NCBI RefSeq assembly: GCF_014836955.1
Contig: NZ_JACSPV010000010.1
Span: forward strand, 62,001 to 126,000
Length of the DNA: 64,000 bases
DNA from: Bacillus norwichensis
GTDB taxonomy: Bacteria > Bacillota > Bacilli > Bacillales > Bacillaceae_C
Direction: 5' to 3'
Shown here: positions 24,438-33,745 of the stretch, piece by piece
Numbering within the stretch: the stretch's first letter is position 1
How the letters are laid out: each line of letters starts with the position of its first letter
The notes under the pieces: generated by a model
Told to the model about the DNA's origin: nothing
Seen by the model: the letters and a program-made list of their open reading frames with translations, nothing else
Database searches by the model: none
Program-made: the position numbers and the translations under genes

Positions 24438-25628
24438 ATCCGTAATAAAAGTTCATTCCGTCTTTTATGGATGAGCCAAGCATTGTCCAACTGTGGTGAT
24501 GTTTTCTATATTGCAGGCATCATCAGCATCATCTTTCAGATGTCCGGATCGGCTTTTATGATGTCCTTGGTACCGTTTTTCATTACCTTATCAAGGTTTC
24601 TGGGAAGTATCCTTGCGCCTTTGTGCATTAACCAATTTTCCTTAAGAAGAATCGTGTCCTTATGTCATCTGATCAAGTCTGTTTTAATGGCTATTTTGGT
24701 TGCCTATATTTGGAGCTCTGGTGAAGTTTTCGGCATCTTTCCGGCCATTTCTTTCATTGCATTTATTGACGGATGTACGGCACCGGCCCAACGGTCTATG
24801 ATTCCTCTTTTGGTTGAAAAGACCATACTTGTAAAGGCAAACAGCTTTTTCTCAATTGTAGAAAATATTGTGGAACTTGGAGGGTGGCCAGCCAGCGGGA
24901 TTTTGATCGCCCTTTTAAACGGGAAAATATTACTGTTCATGACACTCTTTTTATTTTTCATCTCCTTCATTATGGTTAGTTTTATTCATTACGCGGAAGA
25001 AAGAAAGATCAGTCATCCAGCTACAAAATGGATTGTGTTAAAAGAAGGATGGACAGCTATTTGGAGGACTCCCGTCTTCAAAACGATTGCTATTATCGAA
25101 TTGGTTGACTCAATGGCTAACGTTGTCTGGATTGCAGCCATTCTTTATGTATACGTTGAGGAAATCTTAGCGAAAAGTGAAGCATGGTGGGGGTACATCA
25201 ATTCAGCTTTTTTTGCTGGCCTCTTATTGAGTGGTATTGGGTTATACCGAATCGAGCAAAGCGTAAAAAACAAATTGCATGGAGCTATTATTTTCGTAAC
25301 AATTTTTTCCGGAATTTTCACCCTCTGTTTCGGACTTTCCTCCATACCATGGCTGTCGCTCGTTTTTTCTCTATTGACAGGTGCTGTTGCTCAAATAAAA
25401 CTGCTTGGTCAACAAACGGTCGTACAATTAAAAGCTTCAACCAATCTGCTACCTAAAGTAATCTCAGCCAGAGAATCCATCTCAACAGGAGTTTTTGGAA
25501 TATCTTCTTTGATGATGGGGTTAGTGGCAGAGCATTTTGGCGTTCAATCTGTTTTTGCCATTGCAGCCTTATTACAAATATCTGTTGGCTTCTGGGCTTT
25601 AGCCAATCAAAAAGCATTGCAAATATAA
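24435..25628 (+). CDS. MFS transporter (MFS_3-like, probable exporter)
   Basis: 397 residues, about eleven to twelve spans. The start MIRNKSSFRLLWMSQALSNCGDVFY is typical of the EntS/YfiS-like exporters (FRLLW then GD near residues 8-22), and CTAPAQRSMIPLLVEK near residue 112 matches the aPaqrallP signature of this subgroup. Known relatives export siderophores or macrolides; the substrate is unknown here. The ATG at 24435 lies within a hairpin that also hides its ribosome site, which suggests induction at translation, as seen for antibiotic-responsive pumps. Ends before a strong terminator. Confidence 0.85.
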   Translation: MIRNKSSFRLLWMSQALSNCGDVFYIAGIISIIFQMSGSAFMMSLVPFFITLSRFLGSILAPLCINQFSLRRIVSLCHLIKSVLMAILVAYIWSSGEVFGIFPAISFIAFIDGCTAPAQRSMIPLLVEKTILVKANSFFSIVENIVELGGWPASGILIALLNGKILLFMTLFLFFISFIMVSFIHYAEERKISHPATKWIVLKEGWTAIWRTPVFKTIAIIELVDSMANVVWIAAILYVYVEEILAKSEAWWGYINSAFFAGLLLSGIGLYRIEQSVKNKLHGAIIFVTIFSGIFTLCFGLSSIPWLSLVFSLLTGAVAQIKLLGQQTVVQLKASTNLLPKVISARESISTGVFGISSLMMGLVAEHFGVQSVFAIAALLQISVGFWALANQKALQI

Positions 25629-25631
25629 TGT

Positions 25632-25659
25632 AAGGGAGCAGCTTAATTGCTCCCTTTTT
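25632..25659 (+). terminator. Terminator after the MFS gene
   Basis: GGGAGCA (25634-25640) pairs with TGCTCCC (25648-25654), followed by TTTTT. Confidence 0.9.
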
Positions 25660-25736
25660 CACTTTCACCAGCTTATTTCTGATACAATTGATTCATAAAT
25701 GAATAACTCAGAAAATTTTGTTGCAGAGGTGAGGAT

Positions 25737-26501
25737 TTGACATTGTATTATGAAGAACATGGGGACACTGAAGGACCATTGATTGTGTTTTTGCACGGGG
25801 GTGGCGTAAGCGGTTGGATGTGGAATCAGCAGCTGGAATATTTCAATGACTATCATTGCATTGTCCTAGATTTACCGGAACAAGGACGCAGCAGAGGAGA
25901 GGGTATGTTCTCCATCCGATCAAGTGCAGACAAGATCATTGATTTGATTGAGGATAAAGAAAAAGGGAAGCCAGTCATCCTGATCGGGTTTTCACTAGGT
26001 GCCCAAATCACAATACAAATCGTTTCAATGAAGCATGAACTAATAGACTGCGCCATCATTAACAGTGCGCTGACAAAGCCAATGCCGCTAGGCTGGAAAT
26101 TTTTAAAACCTTTCGTTAAATTGTCGCATCCGTTGACAAAATGGAAAAAATTTTCAAAACTCCAGGCAAAGGTGTTATATATACCAGAAAATGATTTTGA
26201 GAAATATTTTCAAGAAACTTGTGATATGGAAGTGGACACGCTTATCAGGATATTGGAAGAGAACATGTCTTTTAAGGTGCCTCCCGATTTCAAACTTGCC
26301 TCTTCAAACATGTTGGTAACAGTTGGGGAAAATGAAAACAAGTTGATGAAAAAATCCGCACAAAATATTATAAATAGCAATTCTAATTGCCATGGAGTCC
26401 TTGTATCCAGAGTCGGTCATGGCCTGCCTATAGCCAATCCAGAACTGTTTAATAGTTTGGTAATGAATTGGATAGAAAAGCATATCAAAATGAAAAATTA
26501 A
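25737..26501 (+). CDS. Alpha/beta hydrolase
   Basis: 254 residues. The oxyanion-hole motif FLHGGGVSGWMW is near residue 19, the nucleophile elbow GFSLGAQ near residue 88 (Ser), and the catalytic His is in VGHGLPIANPELF near residue 229; the acid is likely the Glu/Asn-rich VTVGENENK region or a nearby Asp. No signal peptide, so cytoplasmic. TTG start at 25737 behind AGAGGTGAGG. The substrate is not predictable: the family includes esterases, haloperoxidases and C-C hydrolases. Monocistronic. Confidence 0.85.
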   Translation: MTLYYEEHGDTEGPLIVFLHGGGVSGWMWNQQLEYFNDYHCIVLDLPEQGRSRGEGMFSIRSSADKIIDLIEDKEKGKPVILIGFSLGAQITIQIVSMKHELIDCAIINSALTKPMPLGWKFLKPFVKLSHPLTKWKKFSKLQAKVLYIPENDFEKYFQETCDMEVDTLIRILEENMSFKVPPDFKLASSNMLVTVGENENKLMKKSAQNIINSNSNCHGVLVSRVGHGLPIANPELFNSLVMNWIEKHIKMKN

Positions 26502-26530
26502 CAAGTATACCATAATTGAATTATGTAAAC

Positions 26531-26731
26531 CTAAAATGCACTATTCTTAAATTTTTCTAAGCATTTTTTGCAAATACAAGTCTTAAATAAATATTCTTGA
26601 GGAACTTGTTCAAAAATTTCTTTTGGAAATGCCTCTTCACTGCACCAGCAAATGCCAAGTTTTTTGTTCTGGGAGTAACAGCATTTGTTAAGGTGACCAC
26701 AAATAGGACATTCTTCATCTTTACTTTTCAA
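26531..26731 (-). CDS. Cysteine-rich CWC family protein
   Basis: 66 residues with eight or so cysteines arranged CPICGHLNKCC, ICWCSEEAFPKEIF, then CICKKCLEKF, the pattern of the small cysteine-rich CWC family (named for its CWC motif, here as CWC in ICWCS). It is probably a zinc-binding protein; function unknown. TTG start at 26731 with GGTGGTGG upstream. Convergent with the alpha/beta hydrolase. Confidence 0.75.
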   Translation of the reverse strand: MKSKDEECPICGHLNKCCYSQNKKLGICWCSEEAFPKEIFEQVPQEYLFKTCICKKCLEKFKNSAF

Positions 26732-26831
26732 AGCTTACCACCACCAAGTAGTTATTGTTCAGGACGATTATATTTTAGTTGAAACATAGCGGCCCTGCAA
26801 ACGTATATAAAATACAAAGGGAGGGATCATA

Positions 26832-27122
26832 TTGAAATACTTCTTGACGGGAATTCTTCTGTCCGCTATTTTAACGGTGATCGGTTTATCTGTTTGGGGG
26901 ATGAATATGGCTGTTAATTTTACCGGAGGAATCGGGCTGCTTCTCCTCATCTTAAGCATGATTATATTAGGGGCAACGGTAAGCGGTGACCGGATGCGAG
27001 CCAACTTTGCTTCTGAATCAATGGAAGAAAGGCATAGAAGAACGACTGTAAGTATGAGATTGTTCTTAATGGGATTACCTAATCTAGTTGTGTCCGGGTG
27101 TCTCTTTTATTATTTTAGCTAA
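26832..27122 (+). CDS. DUF5316-like small membrane protein
   Basis: 96 residues with three membrane segments (about 1-22, 30-50 and 75-95). The stretch GDRMRANFASESMEERHRR in the loop resembles DUF5316 proteins of Bacillus. TTG start at 26832 behind AAAGGGAGGG. Function unknown. Confidence 0.7.
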   Translation: MKYFLTGILLSAILTVIGLSVWGMNMAVNFTGGIGLLLLILSMIILGATVSGDRMRANFASESMEERHRRTTVSMRLFLMGLPNLVVSGCLFYYFS

Positions 27123-27182
27123 ATACCTTCTAATAATTTACCAAAGTTCGAAGTTAAAAAAGAAGTGGCATCAGATACCACT

Positions 27183-27498
27183 TTATTCAAATACAACCAT
27201 TTCTCCGACTTCTCTAAACCCAAAGCGCTTATAGATATTGATTCCATCATCAGAAGCTTGTAAAACAACTGGTTTTTGTTTATCCTTTGTTTGATTTAGA
27301 AGGAATTAAAACATTTCACTCACATAACCTTTATCTCTATTGATATTTGGAGATTTCGGCAATAATACATTGAATGTATCAGTCGGAATTTTTGTGTTCG
27401 CTATGACGAAATCTTCTTCATTTGTAAGTTCTCCACTAAGTATATCTTTTTAATTTTTCTTCAAAATTGTTTATAACTAATTCTTGATCTGTCATCAT
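27183..27498 (-). pseudogene. Broken GNAT acetyltransferase
   Basis: Starts at 27498 (ATG-ATG behind GGAAGGTGC) as MMTDQELVINNFEEKLKRY, then meets a stop. The C-terminal part, LQASDDGINIYKRFGFREVGEMVVFE ending at 27183 (key part YKRFGFREVGE), is a typical GNAT acetyl-CoA fold ending. At least two frameshifts and an internal deletion separate the halves; the expected length of about 150-200 residues is cut to about 105 codons. Confidence 0.65.
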
Positions 27499-27637
27499 GT
27501 TTTTGCACCTTCCAATTTAATCCAGCGCGCTTTTTTTATGTTAGTCGAATCACCTATAAACAACTGAGTTCACGGGATTTATATCCTCCCAAAATCTTCA
27601 GAATTCTTCGCTATTTTTTGTGACAGTTATGTTTTAG

Positions 27638-28849
27638 TTATCTGCTTTTCTCAGTCCATTTCAACCAAATTCCTCCAATTGAGATGGCAGCTGCCAACAG
27701 CCCAAACGGCAAAATGTATCCATTGGTCCAATCGACTAATAAACCGAACAGTGCAGGAGAAGCTACAATGAAAAATTGGTTTAAGGTTAGGGCAAAGCTG
27801 ACTGTCAGTCCAATAAAACGATGGTCAGATCTTTCAGCAATCATGACAATGAATAAGCTATACCAGCCAATCCCTAGGAATCCAAAAAAGAAACAAAGCA
27901 AGCCGACTGCCCATAATGACAGATGAGTGGACGAAAGGAGCAGTATGATAATAATGAAAACTGTTAACCAAATCGTCATTTGCAGTGGTTTGCTTCGGTT
28001 TCCCTGAAAAAGGTTGTCGCTGATCCATGCAAGTATCACCCTCCCAAACATCCCGCCAACCAAGGCAAGGCTTAACAGAGAACCAGCCAGACCAAGGTTC
28101 ATATGAAAGGCATCCTTTAAGAAGCCAATTAAGTGAGTAACAATAATAAGTTGTACAGAAACCATCGTGATGCCAATGAAAAATACAGGATATAACTGAG
28201 AATTGTTTTTTATACGGACCAATTTTTCTTTGAAAGAATATTGTTTTGTCTGTTGTTCATCTATTCCCGAATTTTTATATATGAAAAGGAAAATCAGTCC
28301 ACCTGCCATTGCTACAATAGCTTGCAGTAATATGGCAGAGTCCAGACCGAAATGATGGAAAAAGAAAGGCAGTGATGCCGCTGCCGCCGCTCCGCCAATC
28401 GGTATCCCAGTCTGCCGGATACCCATGGCAAGTCCGCGCTGCTTTCCAGGAAACCATTTGACGATTGCGCTACTGCCTCCAGGCTGTGCGGTTCCATACC
28501 AAATACCCACAAAAACCAGATTGATCAATAAAACTATGTAACTATCAATTGAATAGGCAATAAACGTGTTGAGACCCAGCAAAATGGAACCTAATCCCAC
28601 CACCCATCTTTCACCATATCTATCCATTAAATCCCCAAAAATTATCATGGAAAAAATCGGCCCGATATTAACTGCTGAAACAATTAACCCAGTTTCAAAT
28701 TGAGTAAGATTGAATGCTTGTTGGTAAAAGGCAGCCATCGGTCCCATTCCAAAGATAACAAAAGAGGCACAGGTTTGGGAAAACGTGGCAACTATCAAAA
28801 TAAGCCACTTATAATGTACTCCATTACCCTTCATACCCAAATCGCCCAT
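27638..28849 (-). CDS. MFS transporter
   Basis: 403 residues with twelve spans. Motif A is GDLMDRYGERWVVGLG near residue 72, and AQPGGSSAIVKWFPGKQRGLAMGIRQTG near residue 120 (core WFPGKQRGLA) places it with the organic anion/cyanate permease-like branch (CynX or OFA type). The second half repeats the motif weakly as AWISDNLFQGN. The substrate is unknown. ATG 28849; the ribosome site upstream is weak (GAGGTG). Alone on the minus strand, divergent from the rlmN-like gene. Confidence 0.82.
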   Translation of the reverse strand: MGDLGMKGNGVHYKWLILIVATFSQTCASFVIFGMGPMAAFYQQAFNLTQFETGLIVSAVNIGPIFSMIIFGDLMDRYGERWVVGLGSILLGLNTFIAYSIDSYIVLLINLVFVGIWYGTAQPGGSSAIVKWFPGKQRGLAMGIRQTGIPIGGAAAAASLPFFFHHFGLDSAILLQAIVAMAGGLIFLFIYKNSGIDEQQTKQYSFKEKLVRIKNNSQLYPVFFIGITMVSVQLIIVTHLIGFLKDAFHMNLGLAGSLLSLALVGGMFGRVILAWISDNLFQGNRSKPLQMTIWLTVFIIIILLLSSTHLSLWAVGLLCFFFGFLGIGWYSLFIVMIAERSDHRFIGLTVSFALTLNQFFIVASPALFGLLVDWTNGYILPFGLLAAAISIGGIWLKWTEKSR

Positions 28850-28972
28850 TATGTAACACCTCTGAAATATATATTTTTATGTTCAATCACTCGAGTAGAA
28901 ATAGGTTGTTTCCTTATTTCTATGCTAGTATTATAATAACAGCATGGATTTATTTGAAAAGAGGGTTTTCAA

Positions 28973-30040
28973 TTGAAGAAATCAATATATGGCTTAACAA
29001 TAGATCAACTGACAGACTGGCTTGTCGAGCACGGACAGAAAAAATTCCGCGCACAACAAGTGTGGGACTGGTTATATACAAAGAGAGTTGACAGTTTTTC
29101 TGAGATGAAGAACGTTAATAAAGACTGTTTAGAGTTGTTGGATGAACATTTTTCCATTCAAGTACTCAAACAGGCAGTAAAGCAGGAATCCCAAGATGGG
29201 ACAATTAAATTTTTATTTGAGCTAGAAGATGGCAACCTGATTGAGACTGTTTTAATGAGCTTTCATTATGGACTATCCGTTTGTGTCACAACACAAGTCG
29301 GCTGTAACATCGGCTGCAGCTTCTGCGCCAGCGGACTTTTGAAGAAAAACCGTGACCTGAACAGTGGCGAGATTGTTGGCCAAATTATGCAGGTACAAAA
29401 ATTCCTTGATGGACGCGGTAAAGATGAGCGAGTGAGCCATATTGTTGTAATGGGAATTGGTGAACCATTTGACAATTATACAAACCTCATGAACTTCCTG
29501 AGGGTCGTTAACGATCCAAAAGGACTGGCCATCGGGGCAAGGCATATAACTGTCTCTACAAGCGGACTTGCGCATAAAATTTATGACTTTGCGGATGAGA
29601 ATTTACAAGTTAATCTTGCTTTATCTTTGCATGCTCCTAACGACGAGCTCCGTACACAGATTATGAAAATCAACAGGGCTTTTCCAATAGCCAAGCTGAT
29701 GGAGGCACTGGATTATTATTTAGATAAAAGCAATCGAAGGGTCACAATCGAGTATATTTTATTAAAGGATGTTAACGACCATGAAAAAGAAGCTTTGGAA
29801 TTGGCCAAGCTTCTTGAAAAAAGAAGGCATCTTGCATACGTGAATCTAATACCATATAATCCAGTCGACGAGCATGGCCAGTATCAACGAAGTGAGACAG
29901 AATCTATTCGTATATTCTTTGATACGCTAAAGAAAAAAGGAATACATTGCGGCGTCAGAATGGAGCAGGGTACTGATATAGATGCGGCATGCGGTCAATT
30001 AAGAAGTAAACAAATCAAAAAAAGAAAATCAGCAGTTTAA
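28973..30040 (+). CDS. rlmN: RlmN-family 23S rRNA (adenine-C2) methyltransferase
   Basis: Radical SAM enzyme that methylates C2 of A2503 in 23S rRNA (and A37 of some tRNAs). 355 residues. The cluster cysteines are C111, C115 and C118 ([11 protein letters not shown]); [21 protein letters not shown] and ALSLHAPND follow, and the resolving cysteine lies in DAACGQL near the C-terminus. It is closer to RlmN than to the resistance enzyme Cfr (ends and MGIGEPFDN match RlmN). TTG start at 28973 behind AAGAGGG. The usual rlmN neighbours of Bacillus (rsmB, prpC, prkC) are absent, so it may be a second, dispensable paralogue. Terminator at 30048. Confidence 0.92.
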   Translation: MKKSIYGLTIDQLTDWLVEHGQKKFRAQQVWDWLYTKRVDSFSEMKNVNKDCLELLDEHFSIQVLKQAVKQESQDGTIKFLFELEDGNLIETVLMSFHYGLSVCVTTQVGCNIGCSFCASGLLKKNRDLNSGEIVGQIMQVQKFLDGRGKDERVSHIVVMGIGEPFDNYTNLMNFLRVVNDPKGLAIGARHITVSTSGLAHKIYDFADENLQVNLALSLHAPNDELRTQIMKINRAFPIAKLMEALDYYLDKSNRRVTIEYILLKDVNDHEKEALELAKLLEKRRHLAYVNLIPYNPVDEHGQYQRSETESIRIFFDTLKKKGIHCGVRMEQGTDIDAACGQLRSKQIKKRKSAV

Positions 30041-30047
30041 CATTTGG

Positions 30048-30082
30048 AAAAAGCGGATGGTCATGAGATCATTCGTTTTTTC
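30048..30082 (+). terminator. Terminator after rlmN-like gene
   Basis: AAAAGCGGATG pairs with CATTCGTTTTT (G-U included), followed by T residues. Confidence 0.7.
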
Positions 30083-30133
30083 TAGTGCAGGATTGTTCTC
30101 AAATTGAATGCCATTAATTAGGGAGGAATGGAT

Positions 30134-31690
30134 ATGTTTGCAGCTGGCAAAAAAGACATGCAGCAAATGGATCAATATACGATAACTAGAATAGGACTTC
30201 CCGGTGTTGTATTAATGGAGAATGCCGGTGCCAAAGTAGTACAAGAAATCACCAATCAGCTTCCTTCTGAAAATCCGAAAATAGTAGTAGTAGCCGGATC
30301 AGGGAATAATGGGGGAGACGGATTTGTTATAGCTCGGCGGCTGTATGATGAAGGATATGATTGTCTCCTTTGCCTTGCTAGTGATCCCAAACGGATTAAA
30401 GGGGATGCAAAGATTCATTTTGATGTTTATTTGAACAGAGGACTCCCGATTCAGTACATTCATGAAAATCCAAAAAAAGACCTTCCTGAAATACTGGAGC
30501 GGGCAAATATAATTGTTGATGCTATTCTGGGTACAGGCATGAGCGGACTTGTCATGCAGCCTTACGATGAAATCATCTCCATGATCAACACAGTCGCACA
30601 AGAAAAAATGGTTATTGCCGTAGATGTTCCTTCAGGTTTAAATAGTGATAGCGGCAAAGCGGAAGGGCCAGCAATCAATGCCGATCAAACGATTACGTTT
30701 GTTTACCCGAAAAAGGGGTTCTTTTTGCAGGATGGCCCTATACATGTTGGAAGTTGGAAGGCTGTCGATATCTCTGTTCCACCTTCCTCTGCCAAGGACA
30801 TTGAATTGAGCATGCCATCAGTAATCTCGAAAGCGCTTGTAAAGTCTCTAGTACCGAAAAGACCCATCAATGGACATAAGGGAACATTTGGGCATGTCCT
30901 GGTACTCGGAGGATCGCGTCAATATGTTGGTGCCCCGCTGTTTACAACCAAAAGCGCACTACTTTCAGGAACAGGGCTTGTTACATTGGCGATTCCGGAG
31001 AATATCTATCCAATCGCAGCTGCACAAGTGCCAGTAGCCTTGTTCTCCCCTCTTTCAGAAACGGACGGACATTTTTCTGAACGTTCCATTCACGAGATTA
31101 CATCCAAGCTGCAGGAATTTGATGTGATCGCAGTCGGTCCGGGGATGAGTCGATTTCCAGAAGGTGAAAAATGGATGGAAACATTATTTCAATCAGCTAC
31201 AGGACAAACGATTGTCATTGATGCTGACGCCCTGTATTTGTCCCGAAATCATTTGCAATTACTGAAAAGCTATAAAGGCGATATCGTTTTTACACCTCAT
31301 CCAGGAGAGATGGCAGGTTTATTGAACATGACAGTAATGGAAGTAGAAAAAGAACGCATGGAACATGCCAAAAGATTTGCACAAAAGTATGGTATTCATT
31401 TATTGTTAAAAGGCCATCGCTCCATTATTGCGTCACCAGAGGGAGAAATTTTTATTAACCCGGCTGGTCATGATGCTCTTGGTAAGGGAGGTAGCGGCGA
31501 TGTACTGACTGGTTTAATTGCGTCGTTCATCGCGCAGGGGGCCCAGTCTTTAGACGCCATGATCGCAGCAAGTTATTTACATGCAAAAGCTGGAGAGGAG
31601 AAGGCCAAAGAATATTCCCATTATGGAGTGGCTGCTCCTGATTTGATTGAAGGCGTTCGTGAAATATTGAATAGGCTTGTGTATTGTTAG
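30134..31690 (+). CDS. nnr: Bifunctional NAD(P)H-hydrate epimerase / ADP-dependent dehydratase
   Basis: Repairs hydrated NAD(P)H. Residues ~1-215 are the YjeF_N epimerase (VVVAGSGNNGGDGFVIAR near 53, VDAILGTGMSG near 131, VDVPSGLNSDSG near 162). Residues ~230-515 are the ribokinase-like dehydratase with VIDADAL, FTPHPGEMAGLL near 395, and the ATP/ADP-binding loop GKGGSGDVLTGLI near 450. Length 518, usual for the fused Nnr. Start: ATG 30134 fits the GGGAGGA site at seven bases; ATG 30128 is too close. It stands beside the rlmN-like gene, with no acpS neighbour as in B. subtilis. Confidence 0.93.
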   Translation: MFAAGKKDMQQMDQYTITRIGLPGVVLMENAGAKVVQEITNQLPSENPKIVVVAGSGNNGGDGFVIARRLYDEGYDCLLCLASDPKRIKGDAKIHFDVYLNRGLPIQYIHENPKKDLPEILERANIIVDAILGTGMSGLVMQPYDEIISMINTVAQEKMVIAVDVPSGLNSDSGKAEGPAINADQTITFVYPKKGFFLQDGPIHVGSWKAVDISVPPSSAKDIELSMPSVISKALVKSLVPKRPINGHKGTFGHVLVLGGSRQYVGAPLFTTKSALLSGTGLVTLAIPENIYPIAAAQVPVALFSPLSETDGHFSERSIHEITSKLQEFDVIAVGPGMSRFPEGEKWMETLFQSATGQTIVIDADALYLSRNHLQLLKSYKGDIVFTPHPGEMAGLLNMTVMEVEKERMEHAKRFAQKYGIHLLLKGHRSIIASPEGEIFINPAGHDALGKGGSGDVLTGLIASFIAQGAQSLDAMIAASYLHAKAGEEKAKEYSHYGVAAPDLIEGVREILNRLVYC

Positions 31691-32065
31691 GGGAAAGTAA
31701 ATATTATTTTGAGTTTTTTATCTTTCCTTCCTTATAGTGTTGATACTATCGGATTATTTTCAATCTGATGATTGGCAATGGAAAGAAAATTTTTTTTGGG
31801 GTTTTTGACCCTTCAATAAAGTGGCTTTTAAAAGGACGGCGGACTGGTGACATAGAACGCTCCCCCGGGAGTTGAGATTGACTCAAAAATCAATTCTGTT
31901 TTTGAAAAATAACGCTTCATTATCTGGCAAAAAATCAATATCATGCAGTTTTTCGTTTCATCGTACATTCTTATATAATCACAAAGTGCCGAAATTCAGG
32001 CGCATGCTTGACGAAATTTCGGCACATCTTATTTATAAAATAATAATGGTTTTACGGCAAAGGAG
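31691..32065. other. Gap upstream of the sigma-54 activator
   Basis: No gene seen. The only strong structure is the inverted repeat at 31986-32025. The remainder is AT-rich with no recognisable motif. Confidence 0.45.
31986..32025 (+). promoter_or_regulatory. Perfect 11-bp inverted repeat before the activator gene
   Basis: GTGCCGAAATT (31986-31996) and AATTTCGGCAC (32015-32025) with an 18-base spacer. No real T-run follows. It could be a dimer-binding operator (autoregulation or an enhancer site) or a terminator-like hairpin in the leader. Confidence 0.45.
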
Positions 32066-33481
32066 ATGATTTCCCTGCTATTGAACTTAACAGACACGAA
32101 GGATAAGGAAATTCTCCATTCGATTTTAAGTACAATTGATGAAGGAATACATGCTGTTGACGCAAAAGGAGTAACCATTTTTTATAACCATGTTGCAGCC
32201 AAGCTCGATGGGGTGGAGGGAGAAGAGGTACTTGGTAAGCATGTGCTGGATGTATTCCCTTCCTTGACAGTTGAAACCAGTACATTACTGAAAGTCATCC
32301 ATACAAAGCAGCCCATCCATAACCAGCATCAATCCTATCACAATATACGAGGTGTGTTGATCGATACGGTTAATACAACCCTTCCAATCATGGTGAATGG
32401 AGAAATAGTTGGAGCTGTAGAAATTGCTAAAGATCTTACTAAAATCAAGCAATTGTCAGAAAAATTGCTTGATTTACAAGCTAAAGTGGAACCCGGCATC
32501 AGCCAACCGCATCCTGCAAAAGGAGAGTCAGGAGCAAAGTATCAATTAATAGACATTATCACGAATGACCTTTCTTTTAAACAATTGAAAGAAAAAGCTG
32601 CGAAAGTCGCTCAAACATCATCTCCCATCTTGGTTTATGGGGAAACAGGAACCGGGAAGGAATTGTTTGTTCAAGCGATTCATAATGCATCGCCTCGCAG
32701 ATCTGCACCTTTCATTGCACAAAATTGTGCGGCAATCCCGTCATCACTTTTGGAAGGGATCCTGTTTGGAACATCAAAAGGCAGCTATACAGGAGCTACA
32801 GATCGCCCTGGGTTGTTTGAAATTGCTAATGGAGGAACACTGTTTCTTGATGAAATCAACTCTATGCCACTTGATATCCAGGCAAAGCTGTTAAGGGTTC
32901 TTGAAAACGGACTCATCCGCAGAGTGGGAGGAACGAAAGAGAATCCTGTTAATGTTAGGATTATAGCAGCCATGAATGAACCGGCAGAAAAATGTATAGA
33001 GGAAAAAACATTGCGGTCAGACCTGTATTTCCGCTTGAATGTTGTTAATTTAAACATTCCTCCGCTCAGAGAAAGAAAAGGCGATATTGCTTTACTCGCA
33101 GAGCATTTTATCCGCAAATATAATTTTCAATTCGGCAAACTGGTTACACAAATCAGTGATGACGTTTTGGATTTGTTCCAGGACTATTCTTGGCCAGGCA
33201 ATGTCCGGGAGCTGGAGCATGCTATTGAATCGGCTATGAACATCATGGATGGACACACAATTTCAATAGAGCATGTCCCGCAGCATATTGCAGGCAGTGG
33301 AGGAACATCTAATCGCGTTCACCTTAAACCACTGAGGGAAGCTTTGATGGAAACGGAAAGAAATCTGATTACTGAAGCGTTAAGAAAAACCGACGGGAAT
33401 ATACAGCAAGCCGCAAAATTATTGAATATTCCTCGACAAACTCTTCAATACAAGCTGACAAAAATAAATGCCGAAAATTAA
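32066..33481 (+). CDS. RocR-like sigma-54-dependent activator (PAS, AAA+, Fis HTH)
   Basis: 471 residues. The PAS sensor domain is at ~10-115 ([17 protein letters not shown] then [14 protein letters not shown]). The AAA+ domain is at ~165-390 with Walker [11 protein letters not shown] near 190, the sigma-54 contact loop [11 protein letters not shown] near 240 (GAFTGA variant), Walker [10 protein letters not shown], and [14 protein letters not shown]. The Fis-type [23 protein letters not shown], is at the end. Closest in layout to RocR, the activator of arginine catabolism. A consensus SigL promoter sits 117 bases after its stop, before a decarboxylase gene, its likely target. Start uncertain: ATG 32066 touches the AAAGGAG site, so CTG 32075 or TTG 32081 may be used. 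Confidence 0.9.
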   Translation: MISLLLNLTDTKDKEILHSILSTIDEGIHAVDAKGVTIFYNHVAAKLDGVEGEEVLGKHVLDVFPSLTVETSTLLKVIHTKQPIHNQHQSYHNIRGVLIDTVNTTLPIMVNGEIVGAVEIAKDLTKIKQLSEKLLDLQAKVEPGISQPHPAKGESGAKYQLIDIITNDLSFKQLKEKAAKVAQTSSPILVYGETGTGKELFVQAIHNASPRRSAPFIAQNCAAIPSSLLEGILFGTSKGSYTGATDRPGLFEIANGGTLFLDEINSMPLDIQAKLLRVLENGLIRRVGGTKENPVNVRIIAAMNEPAEKCIEEKTLRSDLYFRLNVVNLNIPPLRERKGDIALLAEHFIRKYNFQFGKLVTQISDDVLDLFQDYSWPGNVRELEHAIESAMNIMDGHTISIEHVPQHIAGSGGTSNRVHLKPLREALMETERNLITEALRKTDGNIQQAAKLLNIPRQTLQYKLTKINAEN

Positions 33482-33506
33482 ACCGCCGAATATTCGGCGG
33501 TTTTTT
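33481..33506 (+). terminator. Terminator after the activator gene
   Basis: AACCGCCGAA and TTCGGCGGTT form a perfect hairpin followed by TTTT; it begins at the stop codon. Confidence 0.92.
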
Positions 33507-33597
33507 ACATATATCTACGGATCGCTTCAATCTGCTCTTGAATGAAATACCTCTGATCTGATAAGGTTTACACCGCTTTATTTAAAATTTTCTTGCC

Positions 33598-33616
33598 TTG
33601 GCACAAAACTTGCAAT
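33598..33616 (+). promoter_or_regulatory. SigL (sigma-54) -24/-12 promoter
   Basis: TTGGCAC (33598-33604), five bases, TTGCAAT (33610-33616). The GG and GC dinucleotides are ten bases apart as required. It lies 130 bases before the decarboxylase start and right after the gene for a sigma-54 activator. Confidence 0.92.
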
Positions 33617-33745
33617 ATATTTAACTGAGCTCCACGAAAAAAGTAAACATGTGATCTGGTAGCTTTGTAAACGGTGTCACATTCTTCTTTTTATATGGAT
33701 TCTCTTAACTAAGAAAAGATAGAAAGATTGGGAGGAGAAGCTGTT

